From NCBI RefSeq assembly GCF_019734885.1, contig NZ_JAAXCM010000020.1, positions 272,800 through 336,799 on the forward strand: 64,000 bases of DNA, written 5' to 3'. This DNA is from Pseudocoprococcus catus (GTDB taxonomy: Bacteria; Bacillota; Clostridia; Lachnospirales; Lachnospiraceae). Positions 54,942-64,000 of the stretch are shown piece by piece; position 1 is the first letter of the stretch; the number at the start of each line of letters is the position of its first letter. Below the pieces are notes generated by a model that was not told the origin of the DNA, did no database searches, and was given only the letters and a program-made list of their open reading frames with translations. The position numbers were made by a program, and so were the translations under genes.

Positions 54942-56210
54942 ATGATTTACGATGTATGTGTCATCGGAGGAGGCGCTTCCGGACTGGCTGCAGCGATTGC
55001 AGCCGGAAGGGAAGGAGCCTCAGTTTTAGTTATTGAAAGAATGGACAAGACCGGCAAGAAGATTCTGGCAACGGGCAATGGCAAATGTAATCTGACAAAT
55101 CAGGCCATTCGAAGGGGCTGTATTTCATCCGGTGTTTATAGATCCGGGCAGGAGGCGTTCCCGCTTCATGTACTGGAGGATTTTGATGCCGGTGATACAC
55201 TGGCTTTTTTTGAATCCATGGGGCTTTATACAAAAGAGAGGGACGGTTATGTCTATCCCATGTCTGAGCAGGCGGCGACAGTCCGCGATGTATTGTGCTG
55301 GGAACTGGCGGAACACAAAGCAGATGTGGTGACCGGACAGGAAGTGAAGGATATCAAAGCTGCAGGTAAAGGCCCTTCAAAGAGTGGTTTTACAATTTAT
55401 ACGGCAAAAGAGACGTACCAGTGCAAAAAACTGATCATGGCCTGTGGAGGAGCGTCTTCATCCAAGCTTGGCAGCAATGGTTCAGGATATAGACTGGCGG
55501 AGAATCTGGGACATCACATCATTGCACCTGTTCCGGCACTTTGTGCTCTTCACTGTAAAGAAAAATATTTCAAAGAGCTTGCAGGAATTCGACTTCAGGG
55601 CAGTGTAACACTTTTTACAGACGGCAAAATGGCAGCAGAGGACAGTGGTGAAATTCAGCTGACAGCCTACGGTATTTCAGGTATTCCTGTGTTTCAGGTA
55701 AGTCGTTATGCTGCAAAAGCCCTCAGAATCAAGAAACCGGTGACAGCTGTGCTGGATCTGATGCCGGCTGTCAGTGAGAAAGGTCTCCGGGTAAGATTTT
55801 TGTGGCAGATGCATGCTAATCCGAAGTGGACCATGCGAATGGTGCTTTCCGGGATGATGAACAGTAAGCTGGCAGCCTGTCTGTTAAAATGTGCCGGCAT
55901 TGACGGCGGACAGCCGTGCCATAAAGTTGGCAGTGCTGCATTGGAACAGTTGATTGTTCTTGTGAAGCAGCACCGTGTGCACATTATTGCCACTAATGAT
56001 TTTGAACAGTCTCAGGTAACAGCCGGCGGCGTTGATACAAGAGAAATAGATGAGAAGAATATGGCATCAAAAGTTGTCACAGGACTTTATATTACCGGGG
56101 AATTGCTGGATGTTGACGGTATATGCGGAGGCTACAATCTGCAGTGGGCCTGGGCAACAGGCGTTCTCGCGGGATCAGATGCCGGAAGGAGCTGCCATGT
56201 TAAAGGTTAA
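54942..56210 (+). CDS. YhiN/BaiN-family NAD(P)/FAD-dependent oxidoreductase (HI0933-like)
   Basis: 422 residues. The FAD dinucleotide fold is GGGASGLAAAIAAG near residue 8. The family motifs are KTGKKILATGNGKCNLTNQA and LYITGELLDVDGICGGYNLQ, with WAWATGVLAG at the end. BaiN of bile-acid 7-dehydroxylating Clostridia belongs to this family, but most members are of unknown function and no bai genes are nearby. It overlaps the following flavoprotein gene by 14 nt. Confidence 0.92.
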   Translation: MIYDVCVIGGGASGLAAAIAAGREGASVLVIERMDKTGKKILATGNGKCNLTNQAIRRGCISSGVYRSGQEAFPLHVLEDFDAGDTLAFFESMGLYTKERDGYVYPMSEQAATVRDVLCWELAEHKADVVTGQEVKDIKAAGKGPSKSGFTIYTAKETYQCKKLIMACGGASSSKLGSNGSGYRLAENLGHHIIAPVPALCALHCKEKYFKELAGIRLQGSVTLFTDGKMAAEDSGEIQLTAYGISGIPVFQVSRYAAKALRIKKPVTAVLDLMPAVSEKGLRVRFLWQMHANPKWTMRMVLSGMMNSKLAACLLKCAGIDGGQPCHKVGSAALEQLIVLVKQHRVHIIATNDFEQSQVTAGGVDTREIDEKNMASKVVTGLYITGELLDVDGICGGYNLQWAWATGVLAGSDAGRSCHVKG

Positions 56211-57846
56211 TCAGATTAAACTGCCTCTTAACCATTCAAAAGGACAGTTAAAAGAGGCAATCATGCATAAGTTGCGTATCAGACCGGAGGAGATGATAGA
56301 TTATCAGATCATCAAACAGTCCATTGATGCGAGAAAGTCCGGGAAAGGCGGGCATGCCGGGGAAGTCCTTTATCAGTATTCCGTGGCGGTGACATTGGCC
56401 AATGAGAAGCATTATCTCAAAAAACATCATGTGAATAAGGACATCCTGCCTTATACACCGGTGATCTATCAGATGCCGGAAAAAGCGGCGGAGAAACCTG
56501 CAAAGCCGCCGGTGATCATTGGAAGCGGACCGGCTGGCTTGTTCTGCGGGCTCATGCTGGCCAGACAGGGATATGATCCGATTATTCTGGAGCGGGGAAG
56601 TGAAGTGCATACCCGTATGGAGAAGGTGAATGCCTTCTGGGCAGGCGGTAAGCTTGATAAGGAGTGCAATGTACAGTTTGGTGAGGGCGGTGCCGGTACT
56701 TTTTCAGATGGCAAGCTCAATACTCTTGTCAAGGATCCTTTTGGACGACAGAGAAAGGTTATGGAGACTTTTGTAGAGGCGGGAGCACCGGAAGATATCT
56801 TATATGTGCAGAAGCCCCATGTCGGAACAGACCTTCTGGTTGGGATTGTTGAAAAACTTCGCAATGAGATACTTTCGCTTGGCGGTCAGATTCGGTTTGA
56901 TTCAAAAGTGACAGATTTTGTGATAGATGATCAAAACCATATCAGAGGCGTGATTGTGAATAGTGAAGAACGTATTGAGGCAGATCATGTCGTGCTGGCA
57001 ATTGGTCATAGTGCCAGAGATACCTTTGAGAAGCTTCTGGAGAGAAAGATTGCCATGGAGCCAAAGCCTTTTGCAATCGGCGTGCGTGTGGAACATCCCC
57101 AGCCTGTGATTAATCATTCTCAGTATGGCGATGCGGCGGATCAGCTTCCGGCAGCCAGTTATAAATTAACTTACCGGACGGGTAAGGGGCGCCAGGTTTA
57201 TACATTTTGTATGTGCCCCGGCGGCTATGTGGTGAATGCTTCTTCAGAAGAAGGAATGTGTGCGGTGAATGGTATGAGCAACCGTGGACGTGACGGTGCC
57301 AATGCCAACAGTGCGGTGATCGTGGGCGTTTCACCGGAGGATTTCGGCAGTTCGGATATTCTTGCCGGGATGGCTTTTCAGCGAAAATGGGAGAAACTGG
57401 CTTATGAAGAAGGTCGGGGACTTGTGCCGGTGCAGCTTTTCGGTGATTTCAAAGAGAAAAAAGTCTCAGAGAGTTTTGGAGCGGTAAAGCCTGAACATAA
57501 AGGCGGCTATCATTTCGGCAATTTATGGCATTGCCTGCCAACGTTTGTCTGTGAAAGCCTGGCTGAAGGCATTGATGCTTTCGGAAGAAAGATAAAGGGC
57601 TATGATAGATCTGATGCCATTCTTTCGGGCGTTGAGACAAGAACTTCTTCACCGGTGAAAATGCCGAGAGATGAACATTTTGAAAGCAATGTGGGCGGTC
57701 TTTACCCATGTGGTGAGGGAGCCGGTTATGCAGGCGGTATTACAAGTGCAGCTATGGACGGTCTGCGTGTGGCGGAAGCCGTTGCAGCGGCGTATACGGC
57801 TGTTGGGCAGGCGCAGGAAAATGTTGCGTCAGAAACAAAGAAATAA
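56197..57846 (+). CDS. FAD-dependent oxidoreductase, YtfP-like uncharacterised dehydrogenase
   Basis: 549 residues from the ATG at 56197 (GGAAGGA upstream); longer in-frame starts lie inside the previous gene. An N-terminal domain of about 100 residues (LRIRPEEMIDYQIIKQSIDA) precedes the FAD fold IIGSGPAGLFCGLMLARQG. Family motifs are NVQFGEGGAGTFSDGKLNTL, PFAIGVRVEHPQPVINHSQY and LYPCGEGAGYAGGITSAAMD. The substrate is not known. It is coupled to the flavoprotein upstream. Confidence 0.88.
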   Translation: MLKVNQIKLPLNHSKGQLKEAIMHKLRIRPEEMIDYQIIKQSIDARKSGKGGHAGEVLYQYSVAVTLANEKHYLKKHHVNKDILPYTPVIYQMPEKAAEKPAKPPVIIGSGPAGLFCGLMLARQGYDPIILERGSEVHTRMEKVNAFWAGGKLDKECNVQFGEGGAGTFSDGKLNTLVKDPFGRQRKVMETFVEAGAPEDILYVQKPHVGTDLLVGIVEKLRNEILSLGGQIRFDSKVTDFVIDDQNHIRGVIVNSEERIEADHVVLAIGHSARDTFEKLLERKIAMEPKPFAIGVRVEHPQPVINHSQYGDAADQLPAASYKLTYRTGKGRQVYTFCMCPGGYVVNASSEEGMCAVNGMSNRGRDGANANSAVIVGVSPEDFGSSDILAGMAFQRKWEKLAYEEGRGLVPVQLFGDFKEKKVSESFGAVKPEHKGGYHFGNLWHCLPTFVCESLAEGIDAFGRKIKGYDRSDAILSGVETRTSSPVKMPRDEHFESNVGGLYPCGEGAGYAGGITSAAMDGLRVAEAVAAAYTAVGQAQENVASETKK

Positions 57847-57890
57847 TGGATATTTTTGATACAATGACGGACAGAGGAATGGAGGCAGAC

Positions 57891-58790
57891 ATGCTGATTA
57901 CGAATAAACATTACAGACAGAATCTGAAGAATAAAAAGAGAATTGTCATAAAAGTGGGATCGTCCTCTCTTGTGCACCCGGAAACCGGAGAGACGGACCT
58001 TTTGAAACTGGAGCAGCTGGTGCGGGTTCTGTGTGATCTGCGCAATCAGGGCAAGGATGTGGTGCTTGTTTCATCCGGTGCCATTGGGGTTGGAAGAAAA
58101 GCCCTGGGATTAAATGAACGTCCGAAGGAACTGGCTCAGAAACAGGCCTGCGCTTCTGTAGGTCAGGGCATGCTGATGATGATCTATCAGAAGCTTTTCA
58201 ATGAATACAGCCATGTGGCATCACAGATTTTGATGACTAAGCACACCATTGTGAGAGAGAAGAGTCTTCATAATGCCAGAAATACATTTAATGAATTGCT
58301 GAGAATGGGAGTTATTCCGATTGTCAACGAGAACGATACCGTTTCAACAGATGAGATTGAGATTGGTGACAATGATACCCTGTCTGCGGTAGTGGCAGCC
58401 ATTACCAGTGCGGATCTGCTTATTTTATTGTCAGATATAGATGGTCTTTATACGGATGATCCGTCTCAGAATAAGGATGCGCTTTTCATTGAATGTGTAA
58501 CAGATATTGATGATTCTCTCTATGAAATTGCCAAAGGAGCAGGCAGCGATTACGGTACCGGCGGTATGAAGACAAAAATTGACGCGGCACGTATTGCCAA
58601 TGATGCAGGATGTGATATGATTATAGCGAATGGCAAAGATTTTCATGTCATTGACGACATTATGAAAGGTCAGGAGAAGGGTACTTTATTCCTGGCCCAT
58701 AAGAGTGAGAATTTTAACATTCTGGATTATATAGAACCTGAAAAAATCATCAACGGAGGAGAAGAAGAAATCCATGATTACAGATGCTGA
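57891..58790 (+). CDS. proB: Glutamate 5-kinase, short form without PUA domain
   Basis: 299 residues from the ATG at 57891, which has GGAGG 5 nt upstream; an in-frame ATG at 57846 lacks a site. The amino-acid kinase motifs are IVIKVGSSSLVHPETGETD, VSSGAIGVGRKALG, PIVNENDTVSTDEIEIGDND and GTGGMKTKIDAARIANDAGC. The C-terminal PUA domain of E. coli and Bacillus ProB is missing; the protein ends after the kinase domain. It makes glutamyl-5-phosphate for proline synthesis and pairs with proA, two genes downstream. Confidence 0.95.
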   Translation: MLITNKHYRQNLKNKKRIVIKVGSSSLVHPETGETDLLKLEQLVRVLCDLRNQGKDVVLVSSGAIGVGRKALGLNERPKELAQKQACASVGQGMLMMIYQKLFNEYSHVASQILMTKHTIVREKSLHNARNTFNELLRMGVIPIVNENDTVSTDEIEIGDNDTLSAVVAAITSADLLILLSDIDGLYTDDPSQNKDALFIECVTDIDDSLYEIAKGAGSDYGTGGMKTKIDAARIANDAGCDMIIANGKDFHVIDDIMKGQEKGTLFLAHKSENFNILDYIEPEKIINGGEEEIHDYRC

Positions 58791-59016
58791 TATTAAAAGA
58801 ATTAATGAATTATATCATAAAAGCAAAAGTGAGGGGCTGACACCGGAGGAAAAGCAGGAGCAGGTGAAATTAAGAGAAGCTTATATTGAATCTGTTCGTG
58901 CGAACATGAGAAGTCAGTTAAACAATATCGACGTAAAGAGACCGGATGGCAGCATTGTATCCTTAAAAGAGCAGGCAGCACAGAATCTGGCAAAGAAGAA
59001 AAAACATGCCAACTGA
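58774..59016 (+). CDS. DUF896 (YnzC/UPF0291) small protein
   Basis: 80 residues. The YnzC-type helical hairpin is recognisable: DADIKRINELYHKSKSEGLT, then EEKQEQVKLREAYIESVRAN, followed by a basic tail (AKKKKHAN). The homologue in Bacillus is a small cytoplasmic protein linked to the SOS region; function unclear. It overlaps proB by 17 nt and the folate cyclo-ligase gene by 11 nt, so it is translated as part of the proBA operon. Confidence 0.92.
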   Translation: MITDADIKRINELYHKSKSEGLTPEEKQEQVKLREAYIESVRANMRSQLNNIDVKRPDGSIVSLKEQAAQNLAKKKKHAN

Positions 59017-59602
59017 TATTGGTGAAGCAAAGAAAGCCCTGCGCAAGGCAATTCTTCAAAAAAGGCGGCATATGGATGAGGCGGTCTGCCGACAGTATGG
59101 CAGGCAGTTTGCGAGAAAAATCATTGATATGCCGGAATATAAAGAGGCAGATACGATTTTATGCTACGCTGCCTGTAAAGGTGAAGCAGACACCTGGATA
59201 CTGATAGAGAAAGCTTTGGAGATGGGCAAAAGAGTAGCACTGCCAAGAGTGACAGGCCCGGCAGAAATGCATTTTTATAAAATTACATCCATGAAGGATG
59301 TGGCACCGGGATATTATGATATTCCTGAGCCGGTGGAAAACTGTCAAGAGGAAGTATCTGAAGGTTTTTTGGTTGTTCCCGGAACAGCCTTTGACAGACA
59401 GATGCACCGGATGGGCTATGGCGGAGGCTTTTATGATAGATGGCTGAAACGTTATGGCAGTCAGGTGACAGCCTGCGGATTGGCTTATGATTTTCAGTTA
59501 AGGAATGAAATACCCTTTGAAAGGCATGACAGAATGATGGATATAGTGATAACACCGGATGAGGTGATACGGAAAGGAGATGCGGCAGATGACAACGATT
59601 GA
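59006..59602 (+). CDS. 5-formyltetrahydrofolate cyclo-ligase
   Basis: 198 residues. Motifs are [20 protein letters not shown] with the ATP-binding Lys and Arg near the start, then [16 protein letters not shown], and [20 protein letters not shown] with YDRWL. It converts 5-formyl-THF to methenyl-THF with ATP. It overlaps DUF896 upstream and proA downstream. Confidence 0.94.
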   Translation: MPTDIGEAKKALRKAILQKRRHMDEAVCRQYGRQFARKIIDMPEYKEADTILCYAACKGEADTWILIEKALEMGKRVALPRVTGPAEMHFYKITSMKDVAPGYYDIPEPVENCQEEVSEGFLVVPGTAFDRQMHRMGYGGGFYDRWLKRYGSQVTACGLAYDFQLRNEIPFERHDRMMDIVITPDEVIRKGDAADDND

Positions 59603-60836
59603 GGAACTTGGCAGAAGGGCCAAACAGGCATCAAGACAGATGAACAGAATGGGGACAACACAGAAGAATCAGATTCTTGCCCTGGCAGCACAGGCACTGG
59701 TGGATGAGCAGGAAGAGATTTTGAAGGCCAATGCCATGGATATAAAGGCGGCAAGAGAGAAGAATATGCCGGAGCCGATGGTGGACCGTCTGGCTTTGTC
59801 TGAAAGCCGTATTGCCGGTATGGCAGAGGGATTGACACAGTTGATTGCTCTGGAAGACCCGATTGGTGAAATTATCAGTTCTTCCATTCGTCCGAATGGC
59901 CTTGAGATCTGCAAGAAGAGAGTGCCGATCGGTGTCATTGGTATTATTTATGAATCACGTCCAAATGTGACAGCGGATGCCTTTGGCTTATGCTTTAAGA
60001 CCAATAATACCGTGATTTTAAAGGGCGGCAGCGATGCCATCCATTCCAATATGGCCATTACAAAAGTGCTGAGAAAAGCCATTGTAGCAGGGGGCGGATG
60101 CGAGGATGCTATTTTGCTGGTGGAAGATACAAGCCGTGAAACAGCCAAAGCTATGATGCGTCTGAACCAGTATATTGATGTACTGATTCCAAGGGGCGGT
60201 GCAGGATTGATTCGTACCGTTGTGGAGAACAGCACAGTGCCGGTGATTGAAACCGGAACAGGCAATTGTCATGTTTATGTGGATGCCTCTGCGGATATTG
60301 ATATGGCGGTAAAGATTATTCTGAATGCCAAGACCCAGAGAACAGGTGTCTGCAATGCCTGTGAATCACTGGTCATTCATAAAGACATTATTGAAGAGGC
60401 GCTTCCGGCCATAGCAAAGGCTTTAAGAGAGAAGCACTGCGAGCTTCGCGGTGATGAGGCAGCCCTTGAAGTGGTGCCGGATATGAAGAAAGCAACAGAG
60501 GAAGACTGGGGAACTGAATACCTGGATCTGATTGCTTCTGTGCGTACCGTTGCTTCTGTGGATGAAGCCATTGAGCATATCAACCGCTACAATACCGGCC
60601 ATTCTGAGGCCATTGTAACAAAAGATTACGCCAATGCGAGAAAATTCCTGGATGAGGTGGATGCTGCAGCGGTTTACGTCAATGCATCAACCCGTTTTAC
60701 AGATGGATTTGAATTTGGTTTTGGTGCCGAAATCGGCATCAGCACACAAAAACTTCATGCCAGAGGGCCGATGGGGTTAAAAGAACTGACCACTACCAAG
60801 TATGTGATTTACGGGGATGGCCAGATTCGGGAATAA
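59589..60836 (+). CDS. proA: Glutamate-5-semialdehyde dehydrogenase (gamma-glutamyl phosphate reductase)
   Basis: 415 residues, normal length, from the ATG at 59589; the ATG at 59580 directly abuts the AAAGGAG site, so the second, 9 nt away, is preferred. Motifs are [40 protein letters not shown], the catalytic-Cys region [20 protein letters not shown], and [20 protein letters not shown]. It catalyses the second step of proline synthesis. A small hairpin (TCTCAATC / GATTGGGA) follows the stop. Confidence 0.97.
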   Translation: MTTIEELGRRAKQASRQMNRMGTTQKNQILALAAQALVDEQEEILKANAMDIKAAREKNMPEPMVDRLALSESRIAGMAEGLTQLIALEDPIGEIISSSIRPNGLEICKKRVPIGVIGIIYESRPNVTADAFGLCFKTNNTVILKGGSDAIHSNMAITKVLRKAIVAGGGCEDAILLVEDTSRETAKAMMRLNQYIDVLIPRGGAGLIRTVVENSTVPVIETGTGNCHVYVDASADIDMAVKIILNAKTQRTGVCNACESLVIHKDIIEEALPAIAKALREKHCELRGDEAALEVVPDMKKATEEDWGTEYLDLIASVRTVASVDEAIEHINRYNTGHSEAIVTKDYANARKFLDEVDAAAVYVNASTRFTDGFEFGFGAEIGISTQKLHARGPMGLKELTTTKYVIYGDGQIRE

Positions 60837-60875
60837 ATATCTCAATCTTTGATTGGGATAAACTGGAGGATATGA

Positions 60876-62321
60876 ATGAGCATTAATGATTATACAAAAG
60901 CAGAGGGTGTGTCACAGCTGCCTTCTGATGAAACTGAGAAACAGCTGTTTATCATCGAGCAGTTACATGAACAGATGCAGGCGGATTATGCCAGAACAGG
61001 AAAGAAGAAGACCTATCATGTGGTGACTTTCGGCTGCCAGATGAATGCCAGGGATTCAGAAAAACTGGCGGGCATCCTGGAACGCATCGGTTATGTGGAA
61101 ACAGATACGGAGGATGCGGATTTTGTCATTTACAATACCTGTACGGTACGTGAAAACGCTAATCTCCGTGTTTACGGCCGTCTGGGACAGATGAAGCGGA
61201 CAAAGCAGCGACATCCGGATATGCTGATTGCACTGTGCGGCTGTATGATGCAGGAGCCCCTTGTTGTTGACAAGATTCGTAAATCTTATCGTCATGTGGA
61301 TATTATTTTCGGCACACATAATATCTTTAAACTGGCAGAGCTGATTCAGACACGTTTGAATACCGGCAAGATGGTGGTGGATATCTGGAAGGATACCAAC
61401 CAGATCGTGGAAGATCTGCCGAATGAGCGCAAGTATTCCTTCAAAACCGGTGTCAATATCATGTTCGGCTGCAACAATTTCTGCAGTTACTGTATTGTTC
61501 CTTATGTGCGTGGCCGGGAGAGAAGCCGTGAACCGAAGGATATTATTCGTGAGATTGAGCGTGACGTGGCAGATGGCGTGAAGGAAGTCATGCTCCTTGG
61601 ACAGAATGTCAATTCCTACGGCAAGAATCTGGAAAACCCAATCAGCTTTGCACAGCTGCTTCAGGAAATCGAGAAGATTGAAGGACTGGAACGTATTCGT
61701 TTTATGACTTCTCATCCGAAGGATTTGTCCGACGAGCTGATTGCTGTTATGGGGCAGTCAAAGAAAATCTGCCGTCATCTTCACCTGCCGCTGCAGTCAG
61801 GCAGCAGTCGTATCCTGAAGTTGATGAACCGTAAATATACCAAAGAATCATATCTTGACCTGGTGGACCGCATCCGTAAAGGCTGCCCGGATATTTCTTT
61901 GACAACAGATATTATTGTAGGCTTTCCGGGAGAAACAGAAGAGGATTTCTTAGAAACTATGGATGTGGTGGAGAAAGTTGGATTTGACAGTGCCTTTACT
62001 TTCATTTATTCTAAAAGAACAGGCACTCCGGCGGCGTCCATGGAGAATCAGGTGCCGGAAGATGTCATCAAAGATCGATTTGACCGTCTCTTAAAGCTTG
62101 TACAGCAGAAGGCCTCTGAAGCTTCTGCACGTTTTACGGGTTCTGTACAGAAAGTGCTTGTAGAAGAAGTGAATGAACATGATGACAGTATGGTGACTGG
62201 CCGTATGAGCAATAATCTGTTGGTACACTTCAAAGGAACTCCTGATTTGATCGGTCAGATAGTGAATGTTCATTTGGAAGAGTGCAAAGGCTTTTATTAT
62301 ATTGGAAAATTATCAGAATAA
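60876..62321 (+). CDS. miaB: tRNA-2-methylthio-N6-dimethylallyladenosine synthase MiaB
   Basis: 481 residues. The UPF0004 domain holds three cluster cysteines (TFGCQMNARDSEK, YNTCTVRENAN, CGCMMQEP). The radical-SAM motif is MFGCNNFCSYCIVPYVRGRE (CxxxCxxC). The C-terminal TRAM domain contains VEEVNEHDDSMVTGRMSNN. It adds the methylthio group to i6A37 of tRNA. It begins 39 nt after proA with CTGGAGG upstream. Confidence 0.97.
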   Translation: MSINDYTKAEGVSQLPSDETEKQLFIIEQLHEQMQADYARTGKKKTYHVVTFGCQMNARDSEKLAGILERIGYVETDTEDADFVIYNTCTVRENANLRVYGRLGQMKRTKQRHPDMLIALCGCMMQEPLVVDKIRKSYRHVDIIFGTHNIFKLAELIQTRLNTGKMVVDIWKDTNQIVEDLPNERKYSFKTGVNIMFGCNNFCSYCIVPYVRGRERSREPKDIIREIERDVADGVKEVMLLGQNVNSYGKNLENPISFAQLLQEIEKIEGLERIRFMTSHPKDLSDELIAVMGQSKKICRHLHLPLQSGSSRILKLMNRKYTKESYLDLVDRIRKGCPDISLTTDIIVGFPGETEEDFLETMDVVEKVGFDSAFTFIYSKRTGTPAASMENQVPEDVIKDRFDRLLKLVQQKASEASARFTGSVQKVLVEEVNEHDDSMVTGRMSNNLLVHFKGTPDLIGQIVNVHLEECKGFYYIGKLSE

Positions 62322-62392
62322 TATATAAAATACTGAAAATTACGCGATAATTGGTGATTTTTTACAAAAGATAAAATTATCATAAAAAATAG

Positions 62393-62420
62393 TTGTATTT
62401 TCCGGATTTTGTGATATGAT
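62393..62420 (+). promoter_or_regulatory. Candidate promoter of the glutamine synthetase gene
   Basis: TTGTAT (62393-62398), 16-bp spacer, TATGAT (62415-62420). It lies 173 nt before the start codon and upstream of a terminator hairpin, which therefore falls inside the leader. Confidence 0.55.
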
Positions 62421-62445
62421 GAATGAGAAGTTAAGTTTGAAGAGC

Positions 62446-62480
62446 AAAGGCGTTCTCATTTATTTGAGGACGCCTTTTTA
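62446..62480 (+). terminator. Terminator or attenuator in the glutamine synthetase leader
   Basis: AAAGGCGTTCTCA (62446-62458) pairs with TGAGGACGCCTTT (62465-62477), one G-U, then TTTTTA. AATGAGAA (62422-62429) is perfectly complementary to TTCTCATT (62453-62460), which overlaps the left arm, so a competing structure is possible. It could simply end the miaB transcript. Downstream, an imperfect stem-loop (62515-62547) carries GTCAG / CTGAC and CGGT / ACCG. Confidence 0.75.
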
Positions 62481-62592
62481 CTTTACTGGGGTTCAGGTGT
62501 CATTTTTAGCACAGCGGTTAGTCAGTAGTGAGAGCTGACGAATACCGTATAGCTCCGGAACAAGCAAATAATATTGAAATGAGGTAGGAACT

Positions 62593-64000
62593 ATGTCAGT
62601 AAAAATCAATGTATCAGAGATTTTTGCATCTAACGTATTTGATGATGCGACAATGAAACAGCGTTTACCAAAGAAGATTTATGCTGAATTCAAGAATACG
62701 CTTCTTGAAGGCAAGGACCTTGAACCACATGTGGCTGAGATTATCGCCCATGAGATGAAAGAGTGGGCCATTGAAAAGGGTGCCACACATTATACACACT
62801 GGTTCCAGCCTTTGACCAATATTACGGCTGAAAAGCATGATGCGTTCATTAATCCGCAGAAAGACGGCTCCATTCTTCTTTCTTTCTCAGGCAAAGAGCT
62901 GATCAAGGGTGAACCGGATGGTTCTTCATTCCCTTCAGGCGGTATCCGTGCAACATGTGAAGCAAGAGGCTATACAGCATGGGATTGTACATCTCCGGCT
63001 TTTATTCATGAAGCACCGGACAGTACACCGGTTCTTTATATTCCGACTATTTTCTGTTCTTACACAGGCGAAGCACTGGATAAGAAGACACCGCTTCTTC
63101 GTTCCATGGAAGCACTGAGCACACAGGCTATGCGTATTATTAAACTCTTTGGTGATACAACAGCAACAAAGGTTGTAACAAGTGTCGGACCTGAACAGGA
63201 ATACTTCCTTGTAGACAAGGATACATATGACAAACGTAAAGACTTGATTTTCACAGGCCGTACATTATTCGGCGCACCTGCTCCTAAGGGTCAGGAACTG
63301 GATGATCATTACTTTGGTACAATCAAAGAGAGAGTCCTTGCTTATATGACAGAGTTAAATGAAGAACTCTGGAAACTGGGTATTACAGCAAAGACACAGC
63401 ATAATGAAGTTGCACCTGCTCAGCATGAACTGGCACCGATTTATGATACGACCAATATTGCCACAGACCACAATCAGCTGATTATGGAAATTATGAAGAA
63501 AGTTGCACTTCGTCATAATCTTGTATGCCTGTTACATGAGAAACCATTTGCAGGTATCAATGGTTCCGGTAAACACAATAACTGGTCTATGAGCACAGAT
63601 ACAGGCAAGAATCTGCTGGAGCCTGGTGATACACCACATTCTAACAAGCAGTTCCTTCTTGTATTGGCATCTATCCTGAAAGCTGTTGATGATTATGCAC
63701 CGTTGCTTCGTATGTCCGCAGCAACTCCTGGCAATGACCACAGACTTGGTGCTAATGAAGCACCTCCAGCAATCATCTCCGTATTCCTTGGCGATCAGCT
63801 GGAAGATGTATTAAGCCAGTTATGTGAAAAAGGCGAAGCTACAAGAAGTCTGGAAGGCAGCCAGCTTGAAACAGGTGTATCCACTGTACCAAGATTCAGC
63901 AAAGATGCTACAGACCGTAACAGAACATCACCATTTGCATTTACAGGCAACAAATTCGAATTCCGTATGGTAGGTTCTTCTGCGTCCATCGCAGACCCTA
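62593..64000 (+). CDS. glnN: Glutamine synthetase type III (3' end outside window)
   Basis: The first 469 codons are present and the frame is open at the window edge. It begins [20 protein letters not shown], and the type III features are [80 protein letters not shown] and [20 protein letters not shown]. It makes glutamine from glutamate, ammonia and ATP. Type III enzymes are about 700 residues and dodecameric. The ribosome site is GAGGTAGGAA. Confidence 0.97.
   Translation, partial: MSVKINVSEIFASNVFDDATMKQRLPKKIYAEFKNTLLEGKDLEPHVAEIIAHEMKEWAIEKGATHYTHWFQPLTNITAEKHDAFINPQKDGSILLSFSGKELIKGEPDGSSFPSGGIRATCEARGYTAWDCTSPAFIHEAPDSTPVLYIPTIFCSYTGEALDKKTPLLRSMEALSTQAMRIIKLFGDTTATKVVTSVGPEQEYFLVDKDTYDKRKDLIFTGRTLFGAPAPKGQELDDHYFGTIKERVLAYMTELNEELWKLGITAKTQHNEVAPAQHELAPIYDTTNIATDHNQLIMEIMKKVALRHNLVCLLHEKPFAGINGSGKHNNWSMSTDTGKNLLEPGDTPHSNKQFLLVLASILKAVDDYAPLLRMSAATPGNDHRLGANEAPPAIISVFLGDQLEDVLSQLCEKGEATRSLEGSQLETGVSTVPRFSKDATDRNRTSPFAFTGNKFEFRMVGSSASIADP

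Noticed and set aside
62421-62592. ANTAR two-hairpin element before the glutamine synthetase gene
   Set aside because: The loops do not show the AnnnGn hexaloop pattern, and only one terminator-type hairpin precedes the imperfect stem-loop.
1-64000. tRNA, rRNA or CRISPR features
   Set aside because: I saw no tRNA cloverleaf with a TTCRANY arm, no rRNA sequence and no regularly spaced direct repeats while reading the window.

Overview
The window reads as chromosomal DNA of an anaerobic, spore-forming Clostridia species, most likely a member of the Lachnospiraceae. Reasons: sporulation genes (spoIVA, yqfC, yqfD), Gram-positive gene orders (ylxM-ffh-rpsP-khpA-rimM-trmD-rplS-lepB-rbgA-rnhB; der-plsY...spoIVA; yqfC-yqfD-phoH-ybeY), a HisZ-dependent short HisG, RecU, type III glutamine synthetase, an agr peptide quorum-sensing locus and a fused xanthine-dehydrogenase-type molybdenum hydroxylase. 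Almost all genes are on the + strand with tight or overlapping junctions. I see no tRNA, rRNA, CRISPR array or intact insertion sequence.

Layout. 1-3.2 kb: the 3' part of an MBOAT O-acyltransferase, an SGNH-like partner and an orphan OmpR-type response regulator. 3.2-14.5 kb: SRP, ribosome and RNA-modification housekeeping genes, with a convincing structured leader before rplS. 14.5-15.7 kb: a 192-nt multi-arm palindrome and a small membrane protein, where many Clostridia carry gpsA. 15.7-25.1 kb: spoIVA, a VanZ-like gene, RNase HI, rRNA methyltransferase, two pseudouridine synthases, a HAD phosphatase, a YgiQ-type radical SAM protein and recU. 25.2-31.2 kb: a histidine operon, hisZ-hisG-hisD-hisB-hisA-hisIE, without hisH or hisF, with an unusual HisA and a HisIE carrying an extra N-terminal domain. 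31.2-35.6 kb: a 42-residue membrane peptide, alaS and a CapA-like protein. 36.0-39.1 kb: a molybdenum hydroxylase and a polyferredoxin. 39.3 kb: rpsU.

39.6-48.7 kb is an AT-rich accessory segment between rpsU and yqfC, which lie close together in Bacillus-like genomes. It holds a gene I do not recognise, a broken Rpn-type nuclease remnant, and an agr-type system with genes on alternating strands: agrA (-), agrB (+), agrC (-), agrD (+, only 42 codons). Directly downstream of agrD, on the same strand, are a small secreted two-cysteine protein, a lipoprotein, two ABC permeases, an ABC ATPase and a membrane-anchored protein. This looks like a quorum-sensing-controlled secreted-peptide and transporter module and is the best candidate for an undescribed system here.

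48.8-64 kb returns to core genes: yqfC, yqfD, phoH, ybeY, a YerB-like lipoprotein, a SpoVB/MurJ-type flippase, two flavoproteins, proB-DUF896-folate cyclo-ligase-proA, miaB, and the 5' part of a type III glutamine synthetase behind a leader with a terminator.
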